Shown here piece after piece: positions 1 to 19,782 of a stretch of DNA of 64,000 bases. Where the stretch lies: contig CALNVZ010003433.1 of NCBI GenBank assembly GCA_940671915.1, positions 32,155,421-32,219,420 on the forward strand, written 5' to 3'. Within the stretch, counting starts at the first letter, position 1, and each line of letters starts with the position of its first letter. The stretch comes from Paracentrotus lividus (Eukaryota; Echinodermata; Echinoidea; Camarodonta; Echinidae). The position numbers and the translations under genes are program-made. The notes beneath the pieces were generated by a model, which was given only the letters and a program-made list of their open reading frames with translations, did not search any database and had not been told where the DNA came from.

Positions 1-469
1 GTGATTAGACTTTAGACAAGTCATTACAACCATAATTATATTTTTATGCCATTTCATGGTAATTAACCAAAATATCTGAGATTACTTACATTAGTAGTCA
101 TGAATTATTTGTTATTTTAGTTTTTGAGCCCATTTTTCTTGCATCAGCCTCTTTTTCGTAACAAAACTTACAAATTATAAAGAAAGAACGTCTTGATCAA
201 GGCTACTCCAGGGTCTCCCTTTTATTCCAGCTCTATCAATATGGCGAATCGGGCAAATTTACGATACTGACGAAAACGCAAAGAAAATCTTCTAATATTC
301 TGGGAGCTATTCATGTTTGTTTTATTTACCATATTCCGGCTGGTATGCTTAGGTAAGTGGCATTGCATGTATGTGTATCATTTGTAATAAACATTTTTGG
401 GGGGTTGAATTTTCGTCATTTTATTGGGGAAAACGGTGAGCATGGGCCAGATGCATATGTTAGCTTCAG

Positions 470-494
470 GACGCCGCCACTTCGTGGCGGCGTC
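470..494. repeat. Perfect GC-rich hairpin, 11-bp stem, 3-base loop
   Basis: GACGCCGCCAC and its exact reverse complement GTGGCGGCGTC flank the loop TTC. It sits in otherwise AT-rich DNA, just upstream of an A-run. Its role is unknown; it could be a structured leader element or a chance remnant of a mobile element. Confidence 0.6.
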
Positions 495-1020
495 CCGGGG
501 CTACAGTGCAGTCAACTCATATCACAAGCCCACATCGTCACTGAATACAAAAAAAAAAAAAAAGAATCACAAAAAAATCATACTAACAGTTAAATACCTT
601 AATTTTGCACCTAAAATCCCAGATTTTGCTCCAAAAGTTGAAGCCCCTGCGAGCTAAGCGAAACGCTAAGAAAAACCGATCGGGAAAAATGCGTTTAAAC
701 TCCGAAAATTTGAGGTTTGATGACGCAGTTTTTTGCCACGTTCGAGCCCCGATCGTTACTATCCTACTGAAAAAAGAAACCCGGAAGTGACTCTACAGTG
801 GTAGAGTTACAACACTGCAATCATGTGACTTGCAAGATTTTTTTCTCTGCCCTAGTTTCGACCGGGTATTCGTGCCACGGCGGCCCCGGTCTGTCGGCAT
901 AGCGCGATGTGCTACCGGTGCTGCGAGTGAGCCAAGATTTCAGCGGCGCCCGGTGCGTATTGACTTTTCACGCCTGGTCGAATTTATGCAACGGTATGTC
1001 TAATCTCGGCAAGAAGGTAG
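471..1020 (+). promoter_or_regulatory. Candidate promoter / 5' leader region of the HTATIP2-like gene
   Basis: This stretch is more GC- and CpG-rich than the surrounding AT-rich DNA, especially 850-1000. It lies upstream of the first recognised coding exon, which begins directly at a strong acceptor (2079-2080) and so needs a non-coding exon upstream. Two possible donor sites follow the GC-rich part, GGTATG near 994 and GGTAGG near 1017. I infer a leader exon ending at one of them. No TATA box or transcript evidence is visible, so the exact start is unknown. Confidence 0.3.
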
Positions 1021-2081
1021 GTGTTATAAAACTTCCGATTTTACTATCAAATAGTTTTTTATTTAAAAAAAAAAATTAACAATTATTTAATTTATAATGT
1101 GCTTCTAATATATGTTGTTCAATGAAAGATGATTAATTTTTCATTTTCAAACTAGAGCTGCAAAAAGCTTAAGTGGTCGAATTTTGGGCACTTTACGCTA
1201 GGGGCCTAATAGTATACAAAGTCAAACTGACTCATCAAAGATAGTCAGAAAACCCTCTAAAGGCCTCTATCACTCAGAGGGAGAGCTAGCTACCAAGTTT
1301 CATGCAGAATGTGTGAGACTTGCGCATTTAGGGTCCATCCCACTCAAAATAAAAGACAAAAAGTATTTAGAGTCTAGATCTAGCATTAACTTTTAGGGCC
1401 TATTTTATAGATTTTTACCATTTTGGGGAAAAAGTTCCTCCACACTAGCAGCAAAGCTATGTAGGGACTGTGTCAAAAATTTTGTGTGGAGACTGAATGC
1501 ATTCCCATACAGTTTTGCATAATTCGGCTAAAAATCAGGAGTGTTTTTTATTTTAATGATGATAAGGTTCCCCTAACTACACAGAATTTTGACATTTTGA
1601 GAAAATTGTTTATATGTTGATTTATGCTAAATTAAAAAGTCGTTTTTATTTCTTTGCGAGATGCCGCATGAGCACCACATCATTGATGTGCTAGTTTTTC
1701 ATTTTGGGTGGCTGTCGCAAAAGGAACTCTTGCCCAATTGGGGGACTCAAAAGTCTTGTTGTGCATTAAGCCCTGCGAGTGCGATGTTTGCAAGAAGGCG
1801 ATCGTTATGTGCAAGATAGCTCACTATGTGCTTCATGTGTAGCGTGCTGGTGCGCCTCGCTTGTGCACTGATTGGAAACACGATGCGAAGGATCTCATGC
1901 AAATTTTTTTTTTTTAATTTGGCATATCTGTTCTATATTCTTGGAAAATCGTGTTCCTTTTGACGCAATCAGCATCACATGCTGCAGTAGGTACCATAAA
2001 CGGTATGAGTAACGTTGCATGTACGGGGCAGCCTTTATAACAACACTCTCTTTCACATTGAATTTGCTGTTTTCTTGCAGC

Positions 2082-10171
<8,090 letters not shown>

Positions 10172-11914
10172 GTTTTCTGAACGTCTTTGTCTTTACCTAT
10201 TGCAATTCAGAACTTTTCAAATGTTTATGAAAGGATCATTTCTCTTTGTTTCCTTTATATCTATAAAGTATGAGCAGAGTCTAACAATGTCATAGGTATG
10301 GTACTCAAATAGAGTAAAAATTGTGATGTGCTGTGTGGAAACAAAACCTGCCAAAAAAGACATTCCTCTAGCTGTTTGAGGAAAAAAAAAAAGCAAATGA
10401 ATTGCAATGATATTAAGCCTGGATTCCCAATGTTTGAGGTTTGCAAGCTTTATGTTTTAGGAATTAAAGAACTTATAAAACAGGAACGTTTGGTAAAGGG
10501 ACTCCGACTTGGTCACATTAGTACATGTAGGCCTATAGCAGATTATTGATATGGGCATGTAGTATAAGACTTCATGATCAGAATGTTGCATTCTGGGCTA
10601 GGAAATGGGACAGGTTGATGTTTCAGAACTTGAGGTAATGATTAATGTTAAGGTTCATGTAAAGTCTTATGTATGACTTGTCTTGGTTTTTGTTGTGTTG
10701 TTGTTGCTGCTGATAAACATCTCTTAGAAACTTGATTTTATAGTACATGTTTAGAAATGTAACAATATCTTGTATAAATTTGTGATGCAGTGACATGAAA
10801 AGATAACAAATAACGTTCATGTGTATGAAAGCATAAGGGGCAAGTGACAAAATGTTATGACTATCTAAACTTCATCAAGAACTTGTAATGACTATTTTAA
10901 CATGTATTAATCACATCACATTCTATGACAAGTACTTGTACACTTTTTTAGTGACCAGTGTGGAATATACATATTCAAGTATCATATCATTATTTTTTAA
11001 AGTAAAAATTAGAACTGTACCATAATTGAACTAGGTGCTTGGACTTGGGAATTTGGTAATTAAATGTACTTTTTTGATATCTAGCCATACTACATTTTTC
11101 CAATTCACAACATAAATGTAAATGTAGTAAACAGTAAGAACTGATTCCATGAGCTTTGTAATTCATTTATTGTCAACTATTCTTGAAATAATCAATGGGG
11201 TTTAAATTGTTAAAATAATGTTAAAATTGTAATTTGATATTCTCATCTGAAAGGGTTCCATACTTAAACCTTAGATGATAAATGGTTAACATAATTATAG
11301 TATGTAGAATTTTTCCAAAAAAAATTATGAAAAATTGTGTATTTGATGTACTTGTATATCATTAGTACATGTAATGAATGGGTTGGTGAGTCTTGTGTAC
11401 TTGTTTGCTTATTATGATGTTAGCTTCTTCAATATTTTTATTGTTAAATTTGTGTTATGGTATTACATTCCATAATGTATGTGAGTTATTGGTATTATAC
11501 ATGTATGTGGAGAGTTAAAAGGATATTAAAAAATGTGCTTATGAATGGTCACTGCCAATATAATAATTATTGATGTTTTTCCTTTTTGCTTTATATCTCT
11601 CAAATCGTCTCTTTCTCGCTCGCCTTTTATATCCCTCTCTGGTTCTGTACTTTACTTGCCATGTCTCTCTCCAATATACTCTGTCTTTCTCCCGCACTCT
11701 CTCTGTAATTTAGATCTCTCTCTCTCTCTGATACCCTTTTCATATTGACCACTGCTGCATATCCTTCCATCTCTCTTTTATTGAATGTATAAAGAACAAA
11801 TTAATAAATTGTATCAAAATTTGAAATATTAATTGATCGCTTTCAGAAATATGTTGGTATCAAGATATGTCTTTCTTAACCCTAATAAGACTGGTTTTGG
11901 GAGCTGTCAAGACT

Positions 11915-11952
<38 letters not shown>

Positions 11953-13116
11953 TGATGGTCCCCCCCAAGATCTTGGCCGCCGATCGCATGACCGCGCCGA
12001 AAATTTGCATGACGGTAGTGTGTCATGTAATCTACAAGACTGCACTGTTAATTTTTTCCAAAATAATGTCAATTTATTTTATATGAATTAATTATGCTAA
12101 TTTATGCATAAAATCATACTTTTTGCTCTAATTGAAAAAATAAAGCTCCTAGATTGCTAATTTTGTGTATTATTATTCCTTATAGCATTCCTAATTGTAC
12201 TCTGAAAAAATTCTCGTATCGAAATTGATTTTCTTATGTATTTTATTGTTATATGAATTTCTTATGTATTTCTTTCTTTTTTCGACCTTTTGTTTTTCTT
12301 TGTTTTTTTCGCAAAAATTATTGAAGTACCATTTTGAAGCATAATAATGCTAAAATAAATTGATTTCAGCGTGAAAAGTATAAATATGAAAAAGTATTTC
12401 AAAGTGAAAATAATCTTTATGAATAATGTGAGAAAACTCCATTTGCATTGACTTTGTACACAAAATCACGTTTTTGAGCCGTTTTCATTCCGACGGATAT
12501 TTTTGAAAATCCTGCAGCGTCGTAACGGTATGACCGATTTTCGCGAAAATGGTTTCAGAAGATGCGCAAGACTTGAAAGTAAAAAGTCAGTGAGCAACGC
12601 GATCAAAAAATTTTGCGGGGCGGAATGGTCGTGGAAAATGTTGAGGGGGGGCATGATGCCCCCCCCCCCCCCCCCCCCCCAGTCTTTTGAGGGTTAATTA
12701 TATTCTAATATTTCTCTGTAAGACGGTTTGTAAAGTATTTGTGAAATTGAACCGTGTAAGTACAATTCTTGTGTAAAATATATTCAATTTTAATTGATTT
12801 TTCCCTGTTTCTATATGATAGAATTTATTGTAATTGTTAATTCTTTGGATAAAATCATGGGATTTATGTTGTCCTTTTTGTTTCATGGTAATGCATTATT
12901 TACTCTTATTATTTCCTTGGATAAAAGTACATGCATGCTCTTCCCTCTACATGTGATTGTAATTCTGTTAAAACATATTCATTACACATGTTATTTCATC
13001 ATTAATTTGTTCATTCAAAGATATTTGATTTGAATTTTGAATCCTCTAACAAACTTTCCTGTTATTTCTTGTGATCAAAATAAAATTACTGAATGTTATA
13101 ACGTAAAAAAAAAAAA
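10172..13116 (+). other. Probable 3' UTR / downstream flank of terminal exon C
   Basis: AT-rich, no supportable ORF. A canonical AATAAA at 13079-13084 lies about 20 bases before an A-rich run (13104-13116), compatible with a poly(A) site. A 3' UTR this long would include the MITE at 11880-12693. The extent is inferred only. Confidence 0.25.
11880..12693. mobile_element. piggyBac-type MITE, copy 1
   Basis: The element starts CCCTAATAAGACTGG and ends CCAGTCTTTTGAGGG. It is flanked by TTAA on both sides (11876-11879 and 12694-12697). TTAA targets with CCCTA ends are the signature of piggyBac. It is 814 bp without a transposase. Each end carries a G-run/C-run hairpin around CATGATG; the left G-run is 36 bases (11915-11950) and the right C-run 22 bases (12659-12680). 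Internal segments match copy 2 at 18531-19283. Confidence 0.75.
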
Positions 13117-13847
13117 ATAAAAAATCTATATTTCTTGATAATGTGTGAAACATTTGTTAAAACTATTTCAGCATCTATTTGATATTTAGGTACATTGTAT
13201 GTGATAGTTAAAGGTTTTAAAAACATGTAAATAGTGCAGTCATGTCTGACAACGGTGCATTTTGTATACTAGTATAGTTGTATTTTTAGCCATATACATG
13301 TAATACCTTTGAATTCATCTTGGTGAAATGTAGGATCCCTTTCCTGTTGAAATTGACAATTTTTTTTTCCTTCTCACTCTTACATATTTACAACGAAATG
13401 AAATTAAATGTAAATTTAGTCTATATGAAGGAAACAGAAGTACATGTACAATTACAACATAATAAAATGCCAATTTGTACATGAAAATAATGACTTCAAC
13501 TTCCTCTTGAAATTGCCAATTTTTAATGGTTTATGATTATTTTCTTTTACTATGTTTGGCATGGTACATTTTCTTTCATTTAAAAGAAAATTATTATCAA
13601 TTCATTGATAACTTCCAGAAATACCTAGACAATATGATAAAGCAAATATAAGAATGCTGCCAGTATATTCTTGAGTCAGTAGTTTTGTATAATTAATGGT
13701 ATTTGTCTGTTTCAAAATGTGAATGAATAATAAATTATATTGTTAATAATTATTTTGTTAATGTTTTAATTTGTCGTCTCTTGTTTTTTATTAATAAATA
13801 ATTAATTTATTTTATTATTTATTTATTTATATTTTTTATTTTTTGGG

Positions 13848-13876
13848 ATGAGGGGGGGGGGGGGGGGGAGGTGACG
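13848..13876. repeat. G-rich tract
   Basis: A run of about 17 G followed by further G-rich sequence, downstream of A/T homopolymeric DNA. It is unlike the neighbouring AT-rich sequence. Confidence 0.7.
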
Positions 13877-15224
13877 GGGGTCTTTCTCCAAAGTCATCAC
13901 AAGAGGAATACTGGTACTAAGTATGGGTATATTATTTGGGTATACACCATACATATACATGTAGGAGCATATTTAATTTGATAGAACTTTTTATCCACAA
14001 ACACATTGAATAAAAAAGAGACAATCCTCTTAATTCATGGTTTTAACTTAAAAGCACATCCTCTTTAATAATATGCTTCTATAAATGCAAAGACACACAC
14101 AAGTGTTTACAAAAAAGTGCACCATTTTTACATTATTTACAAACTTGTCGTAAGAAGAGATCATTTACACAGAATGACGTAAGTTACTGGACTTCAGACA
14201 TTAATTATTTAGAAAGAAAAAAAAACATCAACTGATATAACAAAAAAGAAAGTACATTCATATCCCAATGGCTGTCGATACAGAAACAGGCAAATTCCAT
14301 TACAACAAAATTCTTAAAGGGCTCCAGTAACAATGACTAAGATTCAAATAGTAATATATTTATTTAGCTAATATGACTGAAAACATAGGAGGCTTGCGAA
14401 CGAGCAGTGTCACTATCTAAATTGGGTCAATGAGAATTGCCTTGTAGCAAAGTCCCACTGTATCTATTCTTGTTACAACAGGAATGGACTGTAAAGGTAA
14501 TCATTGATAGAGCTTACTTTGTTGAGAGCCAGAAGGGTATAAACTAATATTATTTACATTAAAAAAAAATCATTCTTAATTGAAAAAAGGTAGCAAAACA
14601 TCCCCCACAAATACAATTCTTACAGAATGATCACACAGTATATACATTAAGTCTTATGCATGAATATTACCATGCATCATGACTGTTTTTAAAAGTACGG
14701 ACGTAAAATATAGTAATCTTCAAAGGGAATATATTACTTTTCATAAAATTTGCCATAGACTTTAATAAAGTTGCATGATATTCACTACCACACATTAGAA
14801 CATACCTTTCAATGCCTTCATCTGCATTAAAATACATAAATATAAATAAACTATATATCAGCGGGACAATAGTATGAACTATCTGCATGAGTAGTTTTGA
14901 GAGATCTGAAGAAAAAAAAAAATTCTTTACTAATTGAATTCATGACCATATAACATTAAAGATTGTATCCTATAACTATTGCAATATGAATGATATTACC
15001 TAAAAACCAATTTTAGTGTGTTCATTTTACAATAGTGTAAAAATCTGGGATCCCGGCTTGCTAATGCAAGAATCAAGCCTTTGTTCATGTCGAAAACAAA
15101 TTGTGTAGGTAAAACACTCGAGTTGTCACACAATGTTCATACAATAAGATTCGTAGAATCGTAGCATTTTCTCAATTGACTAGTACAATACATTTCTTTT
15201 AAACATTGAATTTACCTGGAAATC

Positions 15225-15840
15225 ATGGAAGATATATCGCAAGATCTCAAACATGAATTTTTTAATGCAATGTTGACAATATGAGACTACATATATTCGA
15301 TTGGTTTTATGCTGATTCATTTCTATTACCATAACTATTACCCAGCTTTAAAGCTGGTGTATAGTGTTGGGAGAAGGAAAAATTTAATTTGGATTCACAG
15401 TTAGATAATATGAAAGCCTAAATCCTATAACTGTAACAAAGAAAGTTATATTACATGGAATCTCGTTTTAATGTCTTTACTTCACGATATTATAGTATAA
15501 AAAAGATAAGACGGGGACCCGACTCAGCTTTGTGTGCACCGGCGTTCACATGGAAAACCAATGGGGATTCTCTTGTGTGGGTGATACACACAGATCGCTA
15601 CGGTCCATTCATGCGGGAAGTTCGGGGGACAGGACAGCCCAGCAAAGGTCTCAAAACCGTTACAAATTGTGTTTGGATTCAAACATTTCACTGAAATTCA
15701 CCGGAAATCGTGAAAGGAATATCACAAAATCTCTCACACATGTCTTTTAGCGCAATGTGAACAACATGAGACTATATTTAATCGGTTTTATGCCGATTTT
15801 TTTTTTGTTACCAAAACTATACACCAGGTTTAAGACAGGG
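15225..15840. repeat. Diverged direct repeat, about 480-bp period
   Basis: Segments near 15235-15360 and 15715-15835 share order and wording: a sequence like CAATGTTGACAATATGAGAC, then a GGTTTTATGC(T/C)GATT block, then TACCA(A/T)AACTAT and a CCAG(C/G)TTTAA tail. A related stretch in the opposite orientation lies at about 43665-43742. This suggests a dispersed repeat family, class unknown. Confidence 0.45.
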
Positions 15841-17407
15841 TCACACATTAAGTTTTATTCAACAAAAAAAAAATAAATAAAAGAGCTAATAATCCCACCA
15901 ACATTTTGCCCTGCAGCAAATGCATTTTGATAAATAATATCTTCAAAATTAAGGAGCAGCATTACACTTTATCATACAACGTCTATGTCATCAGACAATC
16001 ATAAATTTGAAAATTATAAAGATATGTTTTTCATAACATAAAAGGTAATACATGTGTAAATAAACAAACAAATTTTTACCAAACTGGTAAAGTTCCAGTG
16101 GAATGATGCTCTCGTTAAGGCAGGAAAAGAAGAGGCAAGAAATAAGACTTCACTCAAAAATACACTGTACATTACAAATAACCTTTACCCTAACCTACAT
16201 TTATGAGAATGTTCCTCTCCAGAAAACACACTTGACTTTGTACAGTTAAAAAAAATGCTTGAAAAAGTTACCTCGTTGTTTAAAACCAGAAGTGAGTTTC
16301 CAAAATCTGATTCACCTACTGTATTTAATTTACAAAAAAATAGAGATGCCAAGCTTTCCGAAGACATGATGCTTTCAGCTTGCCCCAAGAAAACCTAATA
16401 ATAAATATAACATTGAAAATTGTAGGCCTACATGTGCATATCAGGTTTTGTGCAGGTTGGTGACATCAGTTATCCTAAAACTTTATACTTAACATGTCTG
16501 TATAACGCATCTTTGCTAAAACAAACTTCAGAACCTTCAAAACAATGAAAACATACCACAGGTATTTTTCTATCAATGAATAATAGACATTTAAAATTTA
16601 AAAGTATAAGTTTGTGGAGTTTGCGACATAGGGAACATTATGCTGGGTTTATTCTCTCAACACAAAATACAAATGTGAAATTTGGGTTTAAGAAATTTGG
16701 TGTTCCTGCTACCTTTGCGCAATGATAAATAGATGTGAAATTGTAGCAAACAGAAATTTAACTACATGTACGTCGCAAAGCGCCACGATCACAACATAAT
16801 CATCTTGTACATGTGATTGAAGGCCAAAAACAGATATCATAATTAATACAGAATACAGAAATAAAATAGTGCATGCAAACATGTGTACCAGGCACACATT
16901 TTGTATCAAAAAGGAAGATAGAAAAGGCGACATTATGCGTAAGTATTGCTTATAAGATTAAGATTTCATGATAGTATTTCAAGAGATGAATTTAGAAGAC
17001 AAGATTATTAAATTGAGAAATTAGTATAAAAAGTGATTATGTTTTCCTCCTTTCATTCCCTTTCTCTCCCTCTCTTCAAATTGCTTTCTGAAAGACATTG
17101 TAAAGACATATATTGCAGATCAATAAAACTAGTGTTAAATTTTCAAAAATAAAAAGAATGACATGGCACATGGAAAATATGCCAGTAATTTTGATGAACA
17201 TGTTACTAAATCCTTTAGCGCCCAGAAGCTGTGTGTGTAACAGTGCTACATGTGCCTGTCAAAATGTTGTATAATATCAGATATGTCAAAACAAAAACAA
17301 AATTCTATTTATAAGTCGATTCTACGGATTATCTATACAGTAAGTTGATTTTACAGAACAATAAAAAATGGCACGATAAAAAAATGGACGGGTGGTGACA
17401 GGCATTA

Positions 17408-17550
17408 AGGCCCGGTCCCACTGGCGGGAGGATTAATTGCGCATGAGTTGCGTATACAAATTTCGTTCATCCGCAACAAAAAACAAAAACAAAACAAACT
17501 ATCTGCAATTCATACGCAAATCATCCTAAAAAGCCAGTGGGACCGCGCCT
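17408..17550. mobile_element. Harbinger-like MITE
   Basis: The 143-bp element has about 18-bp termini, AGGCCCGGTCCCACTGGC and GCCAGTGGGACCGCGCCT, with one mismatch. TTA flanks both ends (17405-17407 and 17551-17553). A 3-bp TWA target with short inverted repeats fits PIF/Harbinger. Confidence 0.6.
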
Positions 17551-18530
17551 TTACAAGAGAAAGACCGGTTCATGCTGATTGAGGAGCTATTGTATAGTGA
17601 GCAAAAATCAGAAGGGTGGTTTTAGGAGTAAGCTGAAAGGCGGTTTGAGGCTAAAGGGTTAAAGCCTGATTCATGAATGTATTACCTCCTTTGTGAGTTT
17701 GGGCCAAGGAATTCACAAATTTGCTTGCCAACTCTTAACTCATCATTTGCATAGGAGAAAATTGGATAATTGTAGAAAATTGAAAGACAATCATACTATT
17801 TGGTGAAGGTGGTTTTAACCAAATGACAGTACATGTATGTTACATGTGCATTACTACTCTTTACAAGAACACAACCACATTTAAAAAAAATTTTTGTTGC
17901 AACATTTCACATGATTTTAACACAGATTTGAAGAGCTGCTAATTGATCAAGAGGTATGCAAAAAGAAGAGTGGACAGAAACTCCTACAAGTAATTGACCA
18001 CTAGTTTTTCGAAATACACAAACATCATGTAACCACTAGGAGATGTCCAAATTCACACTCTTCAGGAGATACATTTAACAACTATTCCCTTTCAACATAT
18101 AACCTGCCAACATAGATATAGCTAGAGATGTTCGAAATGAAATTCAAAGGCAATTATAAAGACGTAGATGGAAACCCTGTTTTTGAAAAAGCAGTGATTT
18201 CATTGTTTTATATCAATCATTACTAGTAGCAGCCAATGCAATCAATAACAGTAATTTCAGTAGCTCATGATATCAACCAAAGTAACTTGTTACTGATACG
18301 TGTAAGTGTTTATTCTGACATTATTATCAATATCATTACAGTCAATGAAATTTCCCAATTTAATCAATACAATTCAAAACAGTTGGAATTAAATTCAAAG
18401 GCATCAGAAGAGACAATGGACGGAAACTCCAGTGAATACCACAAGTGAATTCGCGAAAAGGCATGATCATAAAAATCAAATACTGATTAAAAAATTTGTA
18501 TACAAATGCTGGTTAAAAAAGGGCATTTAA

Positions 18531-19283
18531 CCCTAAAAAGACTGGGCTATTTTGACACACATAAAGACTGGGGGGGGGGCTCATTCAGCCCCCCCCTAAG
18601 ATCTCGGCCGTTGAGCGCGCGATCGCGCCGAAACTTGGCACGCGCGTTACCCACGGCATACTCTCCAAAACCAATGAGTCATATTCTCCGAAAAATTTCA
18701 TTACTAATTAATTATGCTAATTTATGCATAAAATCTAAGATTTGCTCTAATTAATTTTAAAAAGCTCTAAAAGTGCTAATTTTTGGTTTACAGGCTCCTT
18801 GTAGGCTTCTGGTGAAATTCGTTTAAAATAAAAATCTTTATCAAGATTTTTTTCTTATGTATTCTATTGTTTTTAAAATTTCTTATGTATTTCTTTGTTT
18901 TTCAACTTTTTGTTTTTTTGTTTTTTTTCAATGGAAATCATTGGTGACACCATTTTAATCATAAACAACCTTAAATTAATTGATTTTGATAAGTTAAAGA
19001 GAAAATAATGATACATTTATGAATTTTGGCTAAAAACACAATTTACATTGGATTTGTACACAAAATCACGTATTTTAGCAAATTTGGGTCTGACGCACGG
19101 TTACAAAATGTTACGCAATTTCGGAACCGCGTACCCGGGCCTCGCAAATTTGGTCTCAAAAGTTGCGCGAGACTTGAAAGAAAATAGTCATGAAGTCTCG
19201 GCGAATTTTTTTTATGCGTTGCGAAGTTATCGCGAAAAATGTCGAGGGGGGGGCTGAATGAGCCCCCCCCAGTCTTTTTAGGG
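18531..19283. mobile_element. piggyBac-type MITE, copy 2
   Basis: Starts CCCTAAAAAGACTGGG and ends CCCAGTCTTTTTAGGG, with TTAA at 18527-18530 and 19284-19287. It is 753 bp. It shares with copy 1 the subterminal G-run/C-run hairpins (here around CTCATTCAG and CTGAATGAG), a block reading AAGATCTCGGCCG, and an ATTATGCTAATTTATGCATA block. No coding capacity. Confidence 0.8.
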
Positions 19284-19782
19284 TTAAAATCGGCAGCGAC
19301 AAAACATCCTAACTGGCGCATGAAGAGCAATAAAACTGCAATGATCGGGCTGAAGCCAAATGAAACAACCCCTTGCTTTGTACACCACAGAAAGGGTGTT
19401 TACAAGTTTTGAAGACTGCATGATTGCAGTTGTTCGACACCTGTAGGCCTACAACACATCTTCACTCTCCATCATGGATGAATTATACAGTAGCTAATAT
19501 TCAGACAGAATCCAAAGATTGTACCAGCCCAATTGCAATCAAGTCTCAAAATGTTAATGCACTATAGCACATGTACTTATCTTTTAGGAAGTTCACTCTA
19601 CAGCAATGACTTCATACCCCAAATTCCTGCGGAGGTGTTGTTCTGTCTTCCCTGCAATGTGGAACGTCTCGATATTGGTGGTTCCTCCGAAAGTGAGAGA
19701 GTGGCCATTCTCTTGCAATAATGCAAATAGACCTGACACAGAATGTATCTTCCAGGCAGTTCTCACTGCAGTAATGGCTCTA

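Larger units (their letters stand above)
13900..19560. other. Intergenic interval between convergent 3' ends
   Basis: No supportable gene in 5.7 kb. Part is presumably 3' UTR of the minus-strand kinase gene; complementary AATAAA motifs lie near 18306, 16647 and 15853, none distinguishable as the real site. The interval holds a small Harbinger-like MITE, a diverged direct repeat and a piggyBac-type MITE, listed separately. Confidence 0.45.

Noticed and set aside
2019..2081. Upstream in-frame ATG that would give the HTATIP2-like protein a signal-peptide-like leader
   Set aside because: A strong polypyrimidine/AG acceptor ends at 2080, so this is probably intron; the family is not secreted.
11860..12091. 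Poly-Gly / poly-Pro ORFs on both strands
   Set aside because: Translation of the 36-base G run inside a MITE.
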